Below are positions 14,216-21,648 of a stretch of DNA of 23,684 bases, piece after piece. A program made the translations under genes and the position numbers. The notes beneath the pieces were generated by a model. The model worked only from the letters and a program-made list of their open reading frames with translations. It searched no databases and was not told the DNA's origin. Position 1 is the first letter of the stretch, and each line of letters begins with the position of its first letter. The DNA is from a virus: positions 1 through 23,684 of IMG/VR virus record IMGVR_UViG_3300037264_001975. The stretch is one strand, 5' to 3'.

Positions 14216-15469
14216 ATGGATTTAACTTACAGTCAGATAGCTCAAGCGTCTATGTTCAGCAACGAAAAGATGGTTACTTTGATAAAACAGAAACTTGCTG
14301 AATCTGCGAACGCAGCTGTCGCACTAGTTTTTGATGATAAGTTAATAGTTTTAGACGAGGAGAAGGACGAATTCTATTCCGTCAACTATAAGGTTGAGGA
14401 TAAGGCCCTAAAGCTAAGCGGATGGGATAAAGTAAATCTTATGGCAGACAATGAGTCAAGACTAGAATCATTATCTGAAGAGTTTTTTGATCCAATAAGT
14501 AAGAAAGAAATAACAGTAAAAGAGTTGGTAGAAGCTTTTAAGCTAAAACATTCCGATCAACCAGTTAGAAGGTTGCTTAATCAAACAGCAACAGAAAAGA
14601 AGAGAATCGTAGAATCTAATGAAAAAATAAAGGCTATAAGAGAAGTTAGAGAAGCTAAGGAATATGTCTCTGACGATATAGCTGAGATCTTCAAAGATCC
14701 GAAGATAAAGGCTCTCGCATCTAAGATGGCAGAGAGCAATCCAGTGCAGGCATCTGTAAATAGAGTAAGCTTCACTTCTCCTCTTTCTGTTTCTTTAGTG
14801 GAAGAGTCTTCTAATAAGATAGTAAATCTAAACGAGAAAAAGAAGAGTAAGGTTAAGTTCGGAAACGTAAAGAAGAAGGTTCAGAACATGTGGACCTCTG
14901 AATCTTTCAAGAACGACCTAAAAGAACTAGTATCTGATTTAGCAAACTCTGAGGCTCCAAAGGAAGTACTAGAGAGCTTCATTAAGCAACACATGGAAAT
15001 CTTAGTTTTAGAGTCAAGTGAGCTAGAAGATTTGATATTGAAGACGGCTTTGATGATAAGTGAAGCTGCTAAGTCAGAATCTTTAGTTGGACTATTCAGA
15101 GAGTATTGTGGTCTTAAAGAAGCTAAGGTCCTAAGGGATCAATTTGTTTCGCGAAACAATATTGTTTATGAAGAAGAGGCAGAGGGAGAAAAAGAACCAG
15201 AGGAAGAGCCAGCCAAGGAAGAGCCAAAGGAAAAAGAAACTTCTATAGACGAAGATTCAATAAACAAGATTCTAAAGGTTCTTAATAAGATTAGCGAAAA
15301 TCTTAAAGAGAAGACCATGGAATCAAGGTATGTAAAGTCTTTCGTAACAGCTCTTGAAGACGCAAAGGTTGGATCAGTTTCCGAGGGAAAGCTAAAAGAA
15401 GTCTTGGATTTCTTAAGCACTGTATATGAATCTGCCCAGGAAGAGAAAGACGAAGGCGAGGAGGCATAA
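14216..15469 (+). CDS. Head-module protein of unknown function, in the gp67 position
   Basis: A 417-residue protein with AGGAGGG upstream, between portal and prohead protease. This is the slot of the prohead core proteins gp67/gp68 in T4, though T4 gp67 has only 80 residues. Residues 1-95 look like a small alpha/beta domain (VALVFDDKLIVLDEE). Residues 95-310 are helical and Ser/Glu/Lys-rich, 325-350 are a disordered Glu/Pro/Lys run, and the C-terminus is a helical bundle. KLAES at residues 27-31 and several other LxE sites could be cut by gp21. A core or internal head role is inferred from position only. Confidence 0.6.
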   Translation: MDLTYSQIAQASMFSNEKMVTLIKQKLAESANAAVALVFDDKLIVLDEEKDEFYSVNYKVEDKALKLSGWDKVNLMADNESRLESLSEEFFDPISKKEITVKELVEAFKLKHSDQPVRRLLNQTATEKKRIVESNEKIKAIREVREAKEYVSDDIAEIFKDPKIKALASKMAESNPVQASVNRVSFTSPLSVSLVEESSNKIVNLNEKKKSKVKFGNVKKKVQNMWTSESFKNDLKELVSDLANSEAPKEVLESFIKQHMEILVLESSELEDLILKTALMISEAAKSESLVGLFREYCGLKEAKVLRDQFVSRNNIVYEEEAEGEKEPEEEPAKEEPKEKETSIDEDSINKILKVLNKISENLKEKTMESRYVKSFVTALEDAKVGSVSEGKLKEVLDFLSTVYESAQEEKDEGEEA

Positions 15470-15471
15470 GA

Positions 15472-15885
15472 ATGACTCCCGATAGGAAATACTCAGAAAT
15501 TTTAAAGGAACAACTAGAACTATCAGGAGTTCAGTTGTCAGAGGCAGAACCTGAAGAAGATGATTTTTCAAGTATGCCTATGCCAGATGTTGGCAAGGAA
15601 GACGAAGAGCCAAAGAAAGGAAAGAAGGAAGACGACAAGAAAGACGACAAGAAAGACGATAAGGAAGAAAAGAAGGATCCAGAATCTGAACTAGCAGACT
15701 CTTGGGAAATAGATGTAGGTACTGCTGGTAAGATTAAATTTGACATGCACCAAAACTATATGTATATATGGTATAGAAACAGAAGAAGTGATAAAATAAT
15801 GATGCCATCAAAACTAAGACCCTATGCAAAACAAGTTAGCGAGCTATTCAATAGTTTGTTAGACCACGTAGAGAAGGTAAGCTAA
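15472..15885 (+). CDS. Small charged head-module protein, in the gp68 position
   Basis: A 137-residue protein with GAGGAGG upstream, starting 3 bases after the previous stop. The N-terminal 25 residues (MTPDRKYSEILKEQLELSG, then VQLSE) form a helix ending LSE followed by Ala, a good match to the gp21 cleavage consensus. Residues 28-70 are alternating Lys/Asp/Glu (repeated DDKK) and surely disordered. Residues 75-137 form a compact domain with an aromatic strand (NYMYIWYRNRR) and two helices. T4 keeps gp68, a prohead core protein of 141 residues, in this position. The length is similar, but sequence similarity is not visible. Confidence 0.6.
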   Translation: MTPDRKYSEILKEQLELSGVQLSEAEPEEDDFSSMPMPDVGKEDEEPKKGKKEDDKKDDKKDDKEEKKDPESELADSWEIDVGTAGKIKFDMHQNYMYIWYRNRRSDKIMMPSKLRPYAKQVSELFNSLLDHVEKVS

Positions 15886-16508
15886 TGGCAGAGAATTTAT
15901 TAACAGAGTTTCAAGATTTCACTTATGAGGTATTATCTGAAGATCGCCCAGGCGGCGGCCCAAAGAAAACTTATCTTAAAGGATTATTCCAACATGGTGG
16001 AATCCAAAATGGAAACAAAAGAGTTTATCCTGCCCCCATATTAGAAAGAGAAATACAAAAGAATTTAGACAAAGTAAAGGGCAGAAATATGTTGGGAGAG
16101 TTAGATCATCCAACTGAAGGTAAGATTCACTTAGACAAAGTTTCTCACGTTATAACAGAACTCAATATGAATACCGATGGAAGAGTACTAGGATCATTAG
16201 AAGTCTTCGATGGTCCAGATGAACTTGGAGGTACCCCCAAGGGAAGAATACTTGGTTCACTTATAAAGCGAGGAGTTAAACTTGGAATATCTTCTAGGGG
16301 ATTTGGTAGCACTAAAGAGAGCGGAGAAACAAACGAAGTACAAGATGATTATAAACTAATAACATTTGATATCGTTGCCGATCCGTCTACTCCTGGTGCT
16401 TATCCATCGGCCGTATATGAAGACAAGAGTGAAACTTGCAATTGGATAAAAGAAGAAAAGGACACGGAGTCTTTTGCTAAGATATTGAAAGAAAATTTAG
16501 AAGACTAG
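15885..16508 (+). CDS. 21: Prohead core protease, T4 gp21-like
   Basis: A 207-residue serine protease that cleaves scaffold and capsid proteins during head maturation. The catalytic His is His75 in GELDHP and the serine is in LGISSRGFG (Ser136 or Ser137), both signatures of the T4 gp21/herpes-protease-like family. LFQHGGIQNGNKRVYP near the N-terminus is also typical. VLSE followed by Asp near residue 19 could be a self-cleavage site. Length is close to T4 gp21 (212). The start overlaps the previous stop (TAATG) with AAGG upstream, and the scaffold gene follows after 13 bases. Confidence 0.93.
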   Translation: MAENLLTEFQDFTYEVLSEDRPGGGPKKTYLKGLFQHGGIQNGNKRVYPAPILEREIQKNLDKVKGRNMLGELDHPTEGKIHLDKVSHVITELNMNTDGRVLGSLEVFDGPDELGGTPKGRILGSLIKRGVKLGISSRGFGSTKESGETNEVQDDYKLITFDIVADPSTPGAYPSAVYEDKSETCNWIKEEKDTESFAKILKENLED

Positions 16509-16521
16509 GAGGTTGGTTCGC

Positions 16522-17493
16522 ATGGCAAATAATATATTGGCTGAGATAGAACTCAACGAAAAGCAAATCAAAGCTTTTAACGAAGAACTAAATAAGTGGA
16601 AGGAAAAGAAAGAGGAAGAGATAAAAGAGAATCTAGCCTCTGAGTTGAAGACCGAGTTCGAAGTTAAAGTTAGAGAGCTCGCTGAGGAAAAGGCTAATTT
16701 CGAAAAGAAGCAGACTGATTTGGTCGAAGAGATCAAAAACAAAATGCAGAAAGTCATGGTAAAAAGATTTACTTCTGCTCTCAAGGACATGTATGATGAA
16801 TTGAAAGTGGAAGCAAGAAAAGACGTCATGAACGATCCTCGAATTTTAGCTCTCGAAGAGATCAAGAGCGTTGTCTATCCTCTAATGGATGAGACTGTTA
16901 CTAAGGGTTATGTTGACGAACTTGCAACAGCTCTTAGAGTAGTTGAGACAAAAGAAGACGAGAACGACAGGCTAAAGGCTAAGCTAAAGTTGAAGGAGAT
17001 CACATCCTCATTGGCTCCAGTCGTAGCAGAAGCTGTAGAAGCTTTCATCGGCAACGCTTCCACTGAGGAAGAGGTTGTTGAGAAGTACTCTAAGTTAAAG
17101 AATTTGGCTAATGAAGCCTCCGAAGACGACGAAGAGGAAGAGGAAGAAGAGCCAGAAGAAGACGAAGAGGAAGAGGATGATGGAAAGAAGAAGAGCAAGA
17201 AGGCAAAGAAGGGCAAGAAAGACGACGAAGAGGAAGAGCCCGAGGAAGAAGTAGATGAAGCTAAGAAAGATGACGAGGACGAAGAGTCCGAAGAAGATGA
17301 TGAAGATGAAGAGTCCGAAGAGGACGATGAAGACGAAGAAGACGACAAAGACGACGAAGATGAAGACAAAGCAGACGAAGGACTAGAAATTAGACCTTCT
17401 GTCCATTTTGAGAAGAAAGAAGTAGAGGATAGTGAAGATCACTTAGCAACTCTTAATGAGATGCTTGATCTCGCGGGAGTCCCTACAAAGTAA
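16522..17493 (+). CDS. 22: Prohead scaffold protein, T4 gp22-like
   Basis: A 323-residue protein between protease and capsid genes, exactly the gp22 position. The ATG at 16522 is preferred because AGGAGG ends 9 bases before it; the TTG at 16513 touches that site. Residues 1-75 are a long coiled coil (EELNKWKEKKEEEIKENL) and residues 75-195 a helical core. Residues 198-285 are an extreme Asp/Glu run broken by a Lys patch and containing a 9-residue tandem repeat. A conserved-looking C-terminal helix ends LNEMLDLAGVPTK. Scaffold proteins fill the prohead and are destroyed by gp21; many LxE sites are present. The acidic run is much longer than I would expect in T4 gp22. Confidence 0.85.
   Translation: MANNILAEIELNEKQIKAFNEELNKWKEKKEEEIKENLASELKTEFEVKVRELAEEKANFEKKQTDLVEEIKNKMQKVMVKRFTSALKDMYDELKVEARKDVMNDPRILALEEIKSVVYPLMDETVTKGYVDELATALRVVETKEDENDRLKAKLKLKEITSSLAPVVAEAVEAFIGNASTEEEVVEKYSKLKNLANEASEDDEEEEEEEPEEDEEEEDDGKKKSKKAKKGKKDDEEEEPEEEVDEAKKDDEDEESEEDDEDEESEEDDEDEEDDKDDEDEDKADEGLEIRPSVHFEKKEVEDSEDHLATLNEMLDLAGVPTK
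17269..17340 (+). repeat. 27-base tandem repeat in the scaffold gene
   Basis: Two full units and one partial unit encode DDEDEESEE, DDEDEESEE and DDEDEE. The DNA copies differ mainly at third positions, so the protein repeat appears to be conserved under selection or to be an older duplication. Confidence 0.8.
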
Positions 17494-17511
17494 TTCAGGA
17501 GGAAATGAACG

Positions 17512-19227
17512 ATGCTTTTTGATTATAACAGATTGAGAAAAGAGCAGAAGGACAAGATCCTCGGAAAGTGGAAGCCATTCCTAAAGGGAATTGACGACGG
17601 CTATCTGAGAGAGTCTACTGCAATGCTTCTAGAGAATGAAGCACAATATTTGATGGAAGACCCAGCAACTCAAGCTTCCGACGTAGTTGGTATCCAAAAG
17701 ATCCTTCTACCAATCGTAAGAAGGGTATTCCCCAACTTGGTAGCAAACAACCTAGTTTCTGTTCAGCCACTAGCTGGACCAACTGGCGTAGTATTCTACT
17801 TGAAGTATGAGTTTGTAAACGCTAAGAGTGGAGGTTCAGCTGGTGATGAGTACAGCATGTATTCAGAAAATCCATCTGATACTTCACAGGGTTATAATGC
17901 TTACTATTCTTCGGATGAAGTAAGAATGACCACATCAACTGGAACTACAACCACAACTCCTCTCGGAGGACAAAACAATGCAGGCGCCGGAGCGGGAACA
18001 GGATTAGACGGAGGTGGTGGAGGTCAAAGCTATATACTCTTCAACACTAACGCTACTTACGATGACGGAATAGATTCGGCTGCTTACGATGGAACTCACG
18101 TAACTTCTACTGCAGCTGCTCTATTAAAGACTGCAAAGTTTAGATTTAAGATTTATACAACTGCAACTCCAACAACCTATTCTACCTTCTTGGTACAGTG
18201 GGACGGAAGAGTTGGAAAGAACTATTGGAGTATCACAGAAACCGATAGAGGCGGAGCTGGTGTAGCACTGAACGTAGCCTACACAACCCTGGTTACCAGC
18301 GGAGTAGACTTGACTCTTCAAGACTGGGATACTACTACTGGAAGATTGACCAATGCAGTTGTAGACTTTGATTTCACTGGTGGATCACTAGATAGACAGA
18401 TAAGGCTAAAGCCATTCGTTTCTAACACTGACTTCATCAACGCTACTTATACATTCCTTGGAGTTGAAGCTTTCTACTCTTACAAGCAGGAAGCTACCAC
18501 AGCTATTCCAGAAATGGCCATCTCTATTTCACAGTTCCCAATAACTGTAAAGTCCAGAAAACTAAAGGCCACATGGACCAATGAAGCAGAGCAAGACCTA
18601 AAGGCATATCACGGCTTGAACGCTGATGCTGAGCTAACAGCTCTAGTATCAAACGAGATGATAGCCGAGATTGACAGAGAGATAGTAGGGAAGTGCTTAG
18701 ACATTGTACCTATTTCTTCTCATAGATGGGTCGACTGGAATGCTGACGTTGCTAATAACACATCAGGTAACTACTTCGACAGACACAGGAACTTCGTTCA
18801 GGTTATGGTAGAGCTCAGCAATGAAATCTACAGAAAGAGCAAGATTGGTCCAGCAAACTGGATCGTTACTTCCCCGAAGGTTTGCTCTTACCTAGAAGTT
18901 CTCGAGGGCTTCGTTGCAGCACCTGGTGCTGTTCAGGGTGGACTAGGAATCGTAAAGGCCGGAGACTTCAGAGGTTCATTCGCAGTATACAAGGATCCTC
19001 TATTCCCAGCTAATAAGGTTCTAATGGGTCACAAGAGCCCAGCATCCCCATTCGGAGCTGGACTAGTTTATGCTCCATACGTTACACAGGTTACACCAAC
19101 CTTGTACGGACCAGATGACTTCACTCCTCGCAAGGGATTCCTTGCTAGGTACGGCCTCATCCAGGTACCACTAGGTGACTTGCTATACGGTATGGTAAAC
19201 GTTTCTGATCTACCTGGTAGCACTTAA
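17512..19227 (+). CDS. 23: Major capsid protein, T4 gp23-like
   Basis: A 571-residue shell protein. T4 gp23 signatures are clear: PIVRRVFPNLVANNLVSVQP then GPTGVVFYL (67-97), SRKLKATW (348-355), QDLKAYHGLNADAEL (361-375), NWIVTSPKV and YAPYVTQVTPTLYGPDDFTP. LLE at 39-41 and LME at 47-49 are possible gp21 cleavage sites, where T4 gp23 loses its first 65 residues. Between about 144 and 333 lies an insertion domain introduced by a Gly/Ala/Asn linker (LGGQNNAGAGAGTG), likely beta-rich. T4 gp23 also has an insertion domain, but the sequence differs. A strong AGGAGGAAAT site and a more G+C-rich codon choice than the neighbours fit very high expression. A terminator follows. Confidence 0.96.
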   Translation: MLFDYNRLRKEQKDKILGKWKPFLKGIDDGYLRESTAMLLENEAQYLMEDPATQASDVVGIQKILLPIVRRVFPNLVANNLVSVQPLAGPTGVVFYLKYEFVNAKSGGSAGDEYSMYSENPSDTSQGYNAYYSSDEVRMTTSTGTTTTTPLGGQNNAGAGAGTGLDGGGGGQSYILFNTNATYDDGIDSAAYDGTHVTSTAAALLKTAKFRFKIYTTATPTTYSTFLVQWDGRVGKNYWSITETDRGGAGVALNVAYTTLVTSGVDLTLQDWDTTTGRLTNAVVDFDFTGGSLDRQIRLKPFVSNTDFINATYTFLGVEAFYSYKQEATTAIPEMAISISQFPITVKSRKLKATWTNEAEQDLKAYHGLNADAELTALVSNEMIAEIDREIVGKCLDIVPISSHRWVDWNADVANNTSGNYFDRHRNFVQVMVELSNEIYRKSKIGPANWIVTSPKVCSYLEVLEGFVAAPGAVQGGLGIVKAGDFRGSFAVYKDPLFPANKVLMGHKSPASPFGAGLVYAPYVTQVTPTLYGPDDFTPRKGFLARYGLIQVPLGDLLYGMVNVSDLPGST

Positions 19228-19258
19228 TAGTTCTACCTAATATTTAAAAAAGTAAATG

Positions 19259-19286
19259 AGAGCCACTCTTCGGAGTGGCTCTTTTT
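19259..19286 (+). terminator. Terminator after the major capsid gene
   Basis: A perfect 10-bp stem (AGAGCCACTC with GAGTGGCTCT) closes a TTCG tetraloop of the very stable C(UUCG)G type, followed by a T-run. It ends the head operon. Its stem core GCCACTC/GAGTGGC is shared with the terminator at 20990. Confidence 0.93.
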
Positions 19287-19290
19287 GTAG

Positions 19291-19301
19291 AAAGATAAAT
19301 A
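19291..19301 (+). promoter_or_regulatory. Possible late promoter upstream of the Fn3 genes
   Basis: AAAGATAAATA lies directly after the capsid terminator and recurs at 3193. The next gene starts 92 bases downstream. A terminator followed by a new gene implies a promoter in 19287-19392. A second shorter match, AAAGATAA, is at 19363. Assignment to a late promoter rests on one-base similarity to TATAAATA. Confidence 0.35.
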
Positions 19302-19392
19302 TAGAAGAAAATAGGTCTAAGATAATAAAACAAATAAATCAAGATAACTATGTTCTAATTCGAAAGATAATTTTAACAAGTTGAGGTAAAAA

Positions 19393-20307
19393 ATGGCAAC
19401 AACTTCTTTTTCTAATACTTCGGTGACTTATAAATCTGATGGAGTAACTATTGATATAGTAGCCGATACCGTCATAGACATGAATCCACCATCGGGATAT
19501 TCCGGAACTCAGGATGAGTTCCTGGCAGAATGTCTTCCCCCGAGATTTAGAATGTTTGCTGAATATTTTGCCAGTTTAACAAATGCAGAAAGATTGGCTC
19601 AAGAGTTGGGTACTTCTAATCAACCCGGTATTGATGCAGGATCTTTGGCCTTCATTGATTATGTCAATGAAGAAATATATCAAATCTTTAGGGGAGAGGG
19701 TATAACTATAGCTGGCTCTGGAGCAGTATGTTCTTATACTAGATTATCTGCTTATGCAGCTTCTGGTGGAGGAGTACACGCTGGTGGATCTGCATTTACT
19801 ATTGGAGTAATTGTAGCTCCAGCCGGAACAGCAGCAATAACTCTTAGCGGAACGGTTGTGAGAGTAGTTGATAGAATAGTATCTACTTCTGGAACTGGAA
19901 CACTCAGCGGAGCAATGGCAGCAGCAGCAGTTGATAGAATAGTATCTACTTCTGGAACTGGAACACTCAGTGGAGATGCTACTTGCACAAGCATTCCTAA
20001 TGCCCCAACTGGAACTGGACTTGCAATAGGGAATACAGAGTTGATTCTAACTTGGACTGATGTTGCACCAGCAGCAACTGGATACAAAGTATTCTGGTTG
20101 GCTTGCCCACTTGGAACTGAAAATGCAGCGGCTATAGAAGCTGGGACAGAGTGGGTTGGAGCCAAATCACCAGCCGGAACTACTATAACTGGATTGCTAA
20201 ACGGCACACAGTACGGCGTAATAGTAGCTGGTACTAATACTTGTACTATACCTGCAGTGGGAGCTTACAATTACGGTACAGTAAAGTACCAGACGCCTTC
20301 TGCATAA
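19393..20307 (+). CDS. Fibronectin-III-like virion surface protein, long paralogue
   Basis: A 304-residue protein with GAGG upstream. Residues 1-110 form a domain shared with the next gene (SNTSVTYKSDG at the start, then LPPRFRMFAEYFASLT and LAFIDYVNEEIYQI). Residues 112-200 are a low-complexity Gly/Ala/Thr/Ser insert holding a duplicated VDRIVSTSGTGTLSG. Residues 203-304 look like one fibronectin type III domain (PNAPTGTG, ELILTWTDVAPAATGYKVFW, TTITGLLNGTQYGVIVAG). Fn3 and Ig-like domains on phage particles often bind host surfaces or mucus, and T4 Hoc is an Ig-like capsid decoration. Position after the capsid gene suggests a head decoration or fibre, but this is inference. There is no signal peptide. 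Confidence 0.75.
   Translation: MATTSFSNTSVTYKSDGVTIDIVADTVIDMNPPSGYSGTQDEFLAECLPPRFRMFAEYFASLTNAERLAQELGTSNQPGIDAGSLAFIDYVNEEIYQIFRGEGITIAGSGAVCSYTRLSAYAASGGGVHAGGSAFTIGVIVAPAGTAAITLSGTVVRVVDRIVSTSGTGTLSGAMAAAAVDRIVSTSGTGTLSGDATCTSIPNAPTGTGLAIGNTELILTWTDVAPAATGYKVFWLACPLGTENAAAIEAGTEWVGAKSPAGTTITGLLNGTQYGVIVAGTNTCTIPAVGAYNYGTVKYQTPSA
19867..19975 (+). repeat. 46-base direct repeat within the Fn3 gene
   Basis: Copies at 19867-19912 and 19930-19975 differ at one base and are 63 bases apart (21 codons), so the reading frame is kept. Each encodes VDRIVSTSGTGTLSG. The segment is absent from the paralogue at 20326, so it is probably a recent in-frame duplication. Confidence 0.9.
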
Positions 20308-20325
20308 TAACGAGGGGGATTTTAA

Positions 20326-20976
20326 ATGGCACAAACTTCGATATCAAATACTAGTGTAACTTATAAATCAGATGGAGCTACCATAGATGTAGTTGCTCAA
20401 ACAGAAATAGATCTCAACAAAACTTTAGCAGATAGTAATTCTGTAGCAGATTTTCATTCTGCTTCTATTCCATTAAGGTGGAGGGCTTTTGCAGAATATT
20501 TTGCAGATCTAACAGAAGCACAGAGAAAAGTAGAAATAGGCGACTGGGTAGGAGGACCGAACCTGGATGCAGGCACTTTGTCTTTCATAGACTATGTTAA
20601 TGCTCAATTATATAATGTGGTAAGGTCTGCGGGATTGACAATAGCTTCTTCGGCGGCAGTATGCACAAGTATACCAAGAACTCCAACTGTAGTAGCAGTT
20701 GCTGTGGGCAATACTCAACTTACAGCTACTTGGACTGATGTTGCCCCAGCGTCCACAGGATATAAAGTATTCTATAGACTATGTCCACTTGGGACAGAGA
20801 ATTTAGCTTTTGTAGTTGCTGGTACAGAATGGGTTGGGGCTAAAGCAGCAGCTGGGACTGTTATAACTGGTTTATCTAATGGATCTCAATATGGAGTTGT
20901 GGTGGCTGGTACTAATGCTCAAACAATTTCTGGTTATAACTATAGCACAGTAAAGTATCAAACTCCTTCCGCATAA
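20326..20976 (+). CDS. Fibronectin-III-like virion surface protein, short paralogue
   Basis: A 216-residue protein with GAGGGGG upstream. It matches the previous gene end to end except for the low-complexity insert: N-terminal SNTSVTYKSDG, middle LRWRAFAEYFADLT and LSFIDYVNAQLYNV, then directly AVCTSIP and an Fn3-like domain (LTATWTDVAPASTGYKVFY, VITGLSNGSQYGVVVAG, ending STVKYQTPSA). The two genes arose by duplication and diverged mostly in the N-terminal half. A surface-decoration or adhesin role is inferred as for its partner. A strong terminator follows the stop codon. Confidence 0.75.
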   Translation: MAQTSISNTSVTYKSDGATIDVVAQTEIDLNKTLADSNSVADFHSASIPLRWRAFAEYFADLTEAQRKVEIGDWVGGPNLDAGTLSFIDYVNAQLYNVVRSAGLTIASSAAVCTSIPRTPTVVAVAVGNTQLTATWTDVAPASTGYKVFYRLCPLGTENLAFVVAGTEWVGAKAAAGTVITGLSNGSQYGVVVAGTNAQTISGYNYSTVKYQTPSA

Positions 20977-20989
20977 TAAAGACTACCGT

Positions 20990-21013
20990 GGGCCACTCCC
21001 TGAGTGGCCCTTT
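20990..21013 (+). terminator. Terminator after the Fn3 pair
   Basis: A perfect 9-bp stem (GGGCCACTC with GAGTGGCCC) closes a 3-base loop and is followed by TTTCTGTGTG, a weak T-run. The stem core is the same as in the terminator at 19259, so the Fn3 cassette is bracketed by matching hairpins. Confidence 0.8.
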
Positions 21014-21036
21014 CTGTGTGCATATATATTTAAGAA

Positions 21037-21222
21037 GTGGCCACAGAAAAAATAATACCTAAAAATTTATTAGAAAACAAAATTTGTACAAACTGTAAGA
21101 GTTGGGACGACGAAGACACAATTGGAGATTGGTGCATGGTGAGGTCTTCTCGTCCCAGATTTGATACTTGCGAATATTGGAGAATATCTATAAAGTTTCG
21201 AGTAGGCGGTATAATGAAATGA
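21037..21222 (+). CDS. Small four-cysteine protein, probable zinc binder
   Basis: A 61-residue protein. The only available start is GTG at 21037 (a stop lies 6 bases upstream), with poor ribosome-site complementarity, so the exact start is doubtful. Cysteines at 17, 20, 33 and 45 (CTNC, WC, TCEYW) form a CxxC...C...C pattern of small metal-binding phage proteins. The last residues are basic. It begins a new unit after the Fn3 terminator and overlaps the next gene by ATGA. Function unknown. Confidence 0.6.
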   Translation: MATEKIIPKNLLENKICTNCKSWDDEDTIGDWCMVRSSRPRFDTCEYWRISIKFRVGGIMK

Positions 21223-21641
21223 TGGAAATACCAATTTTATCTGACAAGGCAAAACTTGATAAGTGGAACGACATCTGCATATCCCAGGATTGGGCTCAAC
21301 AGGGAGAATTAGAAAAGTGGTTGATGGCTCACGGTATTTTCTTCACTGGAGCTGGCAGCTGTTTGAACACTTCTATAGTAGTGATAAAAATGTCCAGCTC
21401 GCAACAGGCAATAGACAACATAAAGAATAGCTCTTCAGAAGAAATGGCTACAAACATATTGCTTGCCCTAACGGGAATCATGATCTTTTCAAGTTCAGAG
21501 TGCGAAACCGATTTCTGGAAAGCTGCTATTGAAAGATTGAATGTAGAGGCGGATATGTTTATGCCTCCAGAAATAATGCCCAAACCTGTAAGAGAATCGC
21601 TGAAGTATCCTGCCGATACCAACAATGGAGCCATCTCGTAG
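21219..21641 (+). CDS. Hypothetical protein
   Basis: A 140-residue protein. The start ATG at 21219 is chosen because it overlaps the previous stop (ATGA) and has AGGCGG 9 bases upstream; the frame also extends back to a TTG at 21168 inside that gene. The protein is helical, with a Trp-rich N-terminal third (KWNDICISQDWAQQGELEKW), a Gly/Ser-containing turn, a Ser-rich helix and a hydrophobic helix (NILLALTGIMIF) that is too short and mixed for a confident membrane segment. No motif recognised. The second homing gene follows at once, so this may be a homing target border. Confidence 0.6.
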   Translation: MMEIPILSDKAKLDKWNDICISQDWAQQGELEKWLMAHGIFFTGAGSCLNTSIVVIKMSSSQQAIDNIKNSSSEEMATNILLALTGIMIFSSSECETDFWKAAIERLNVEADMFMPPEIMPKPVRESLKYPADTNNGAIS

Positions 21642-21648
21642 AAAGCCT

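Noticed and set aside
16908-17369. Serine-rich open frame on the minus strand
   Set aside because: It is the complement of the Asp/Glu-rich scaffold segment: GAA and GAC runs read backwards as Ser and Phe codons. It has no ribosome site, and the plus-strand gene is certain.
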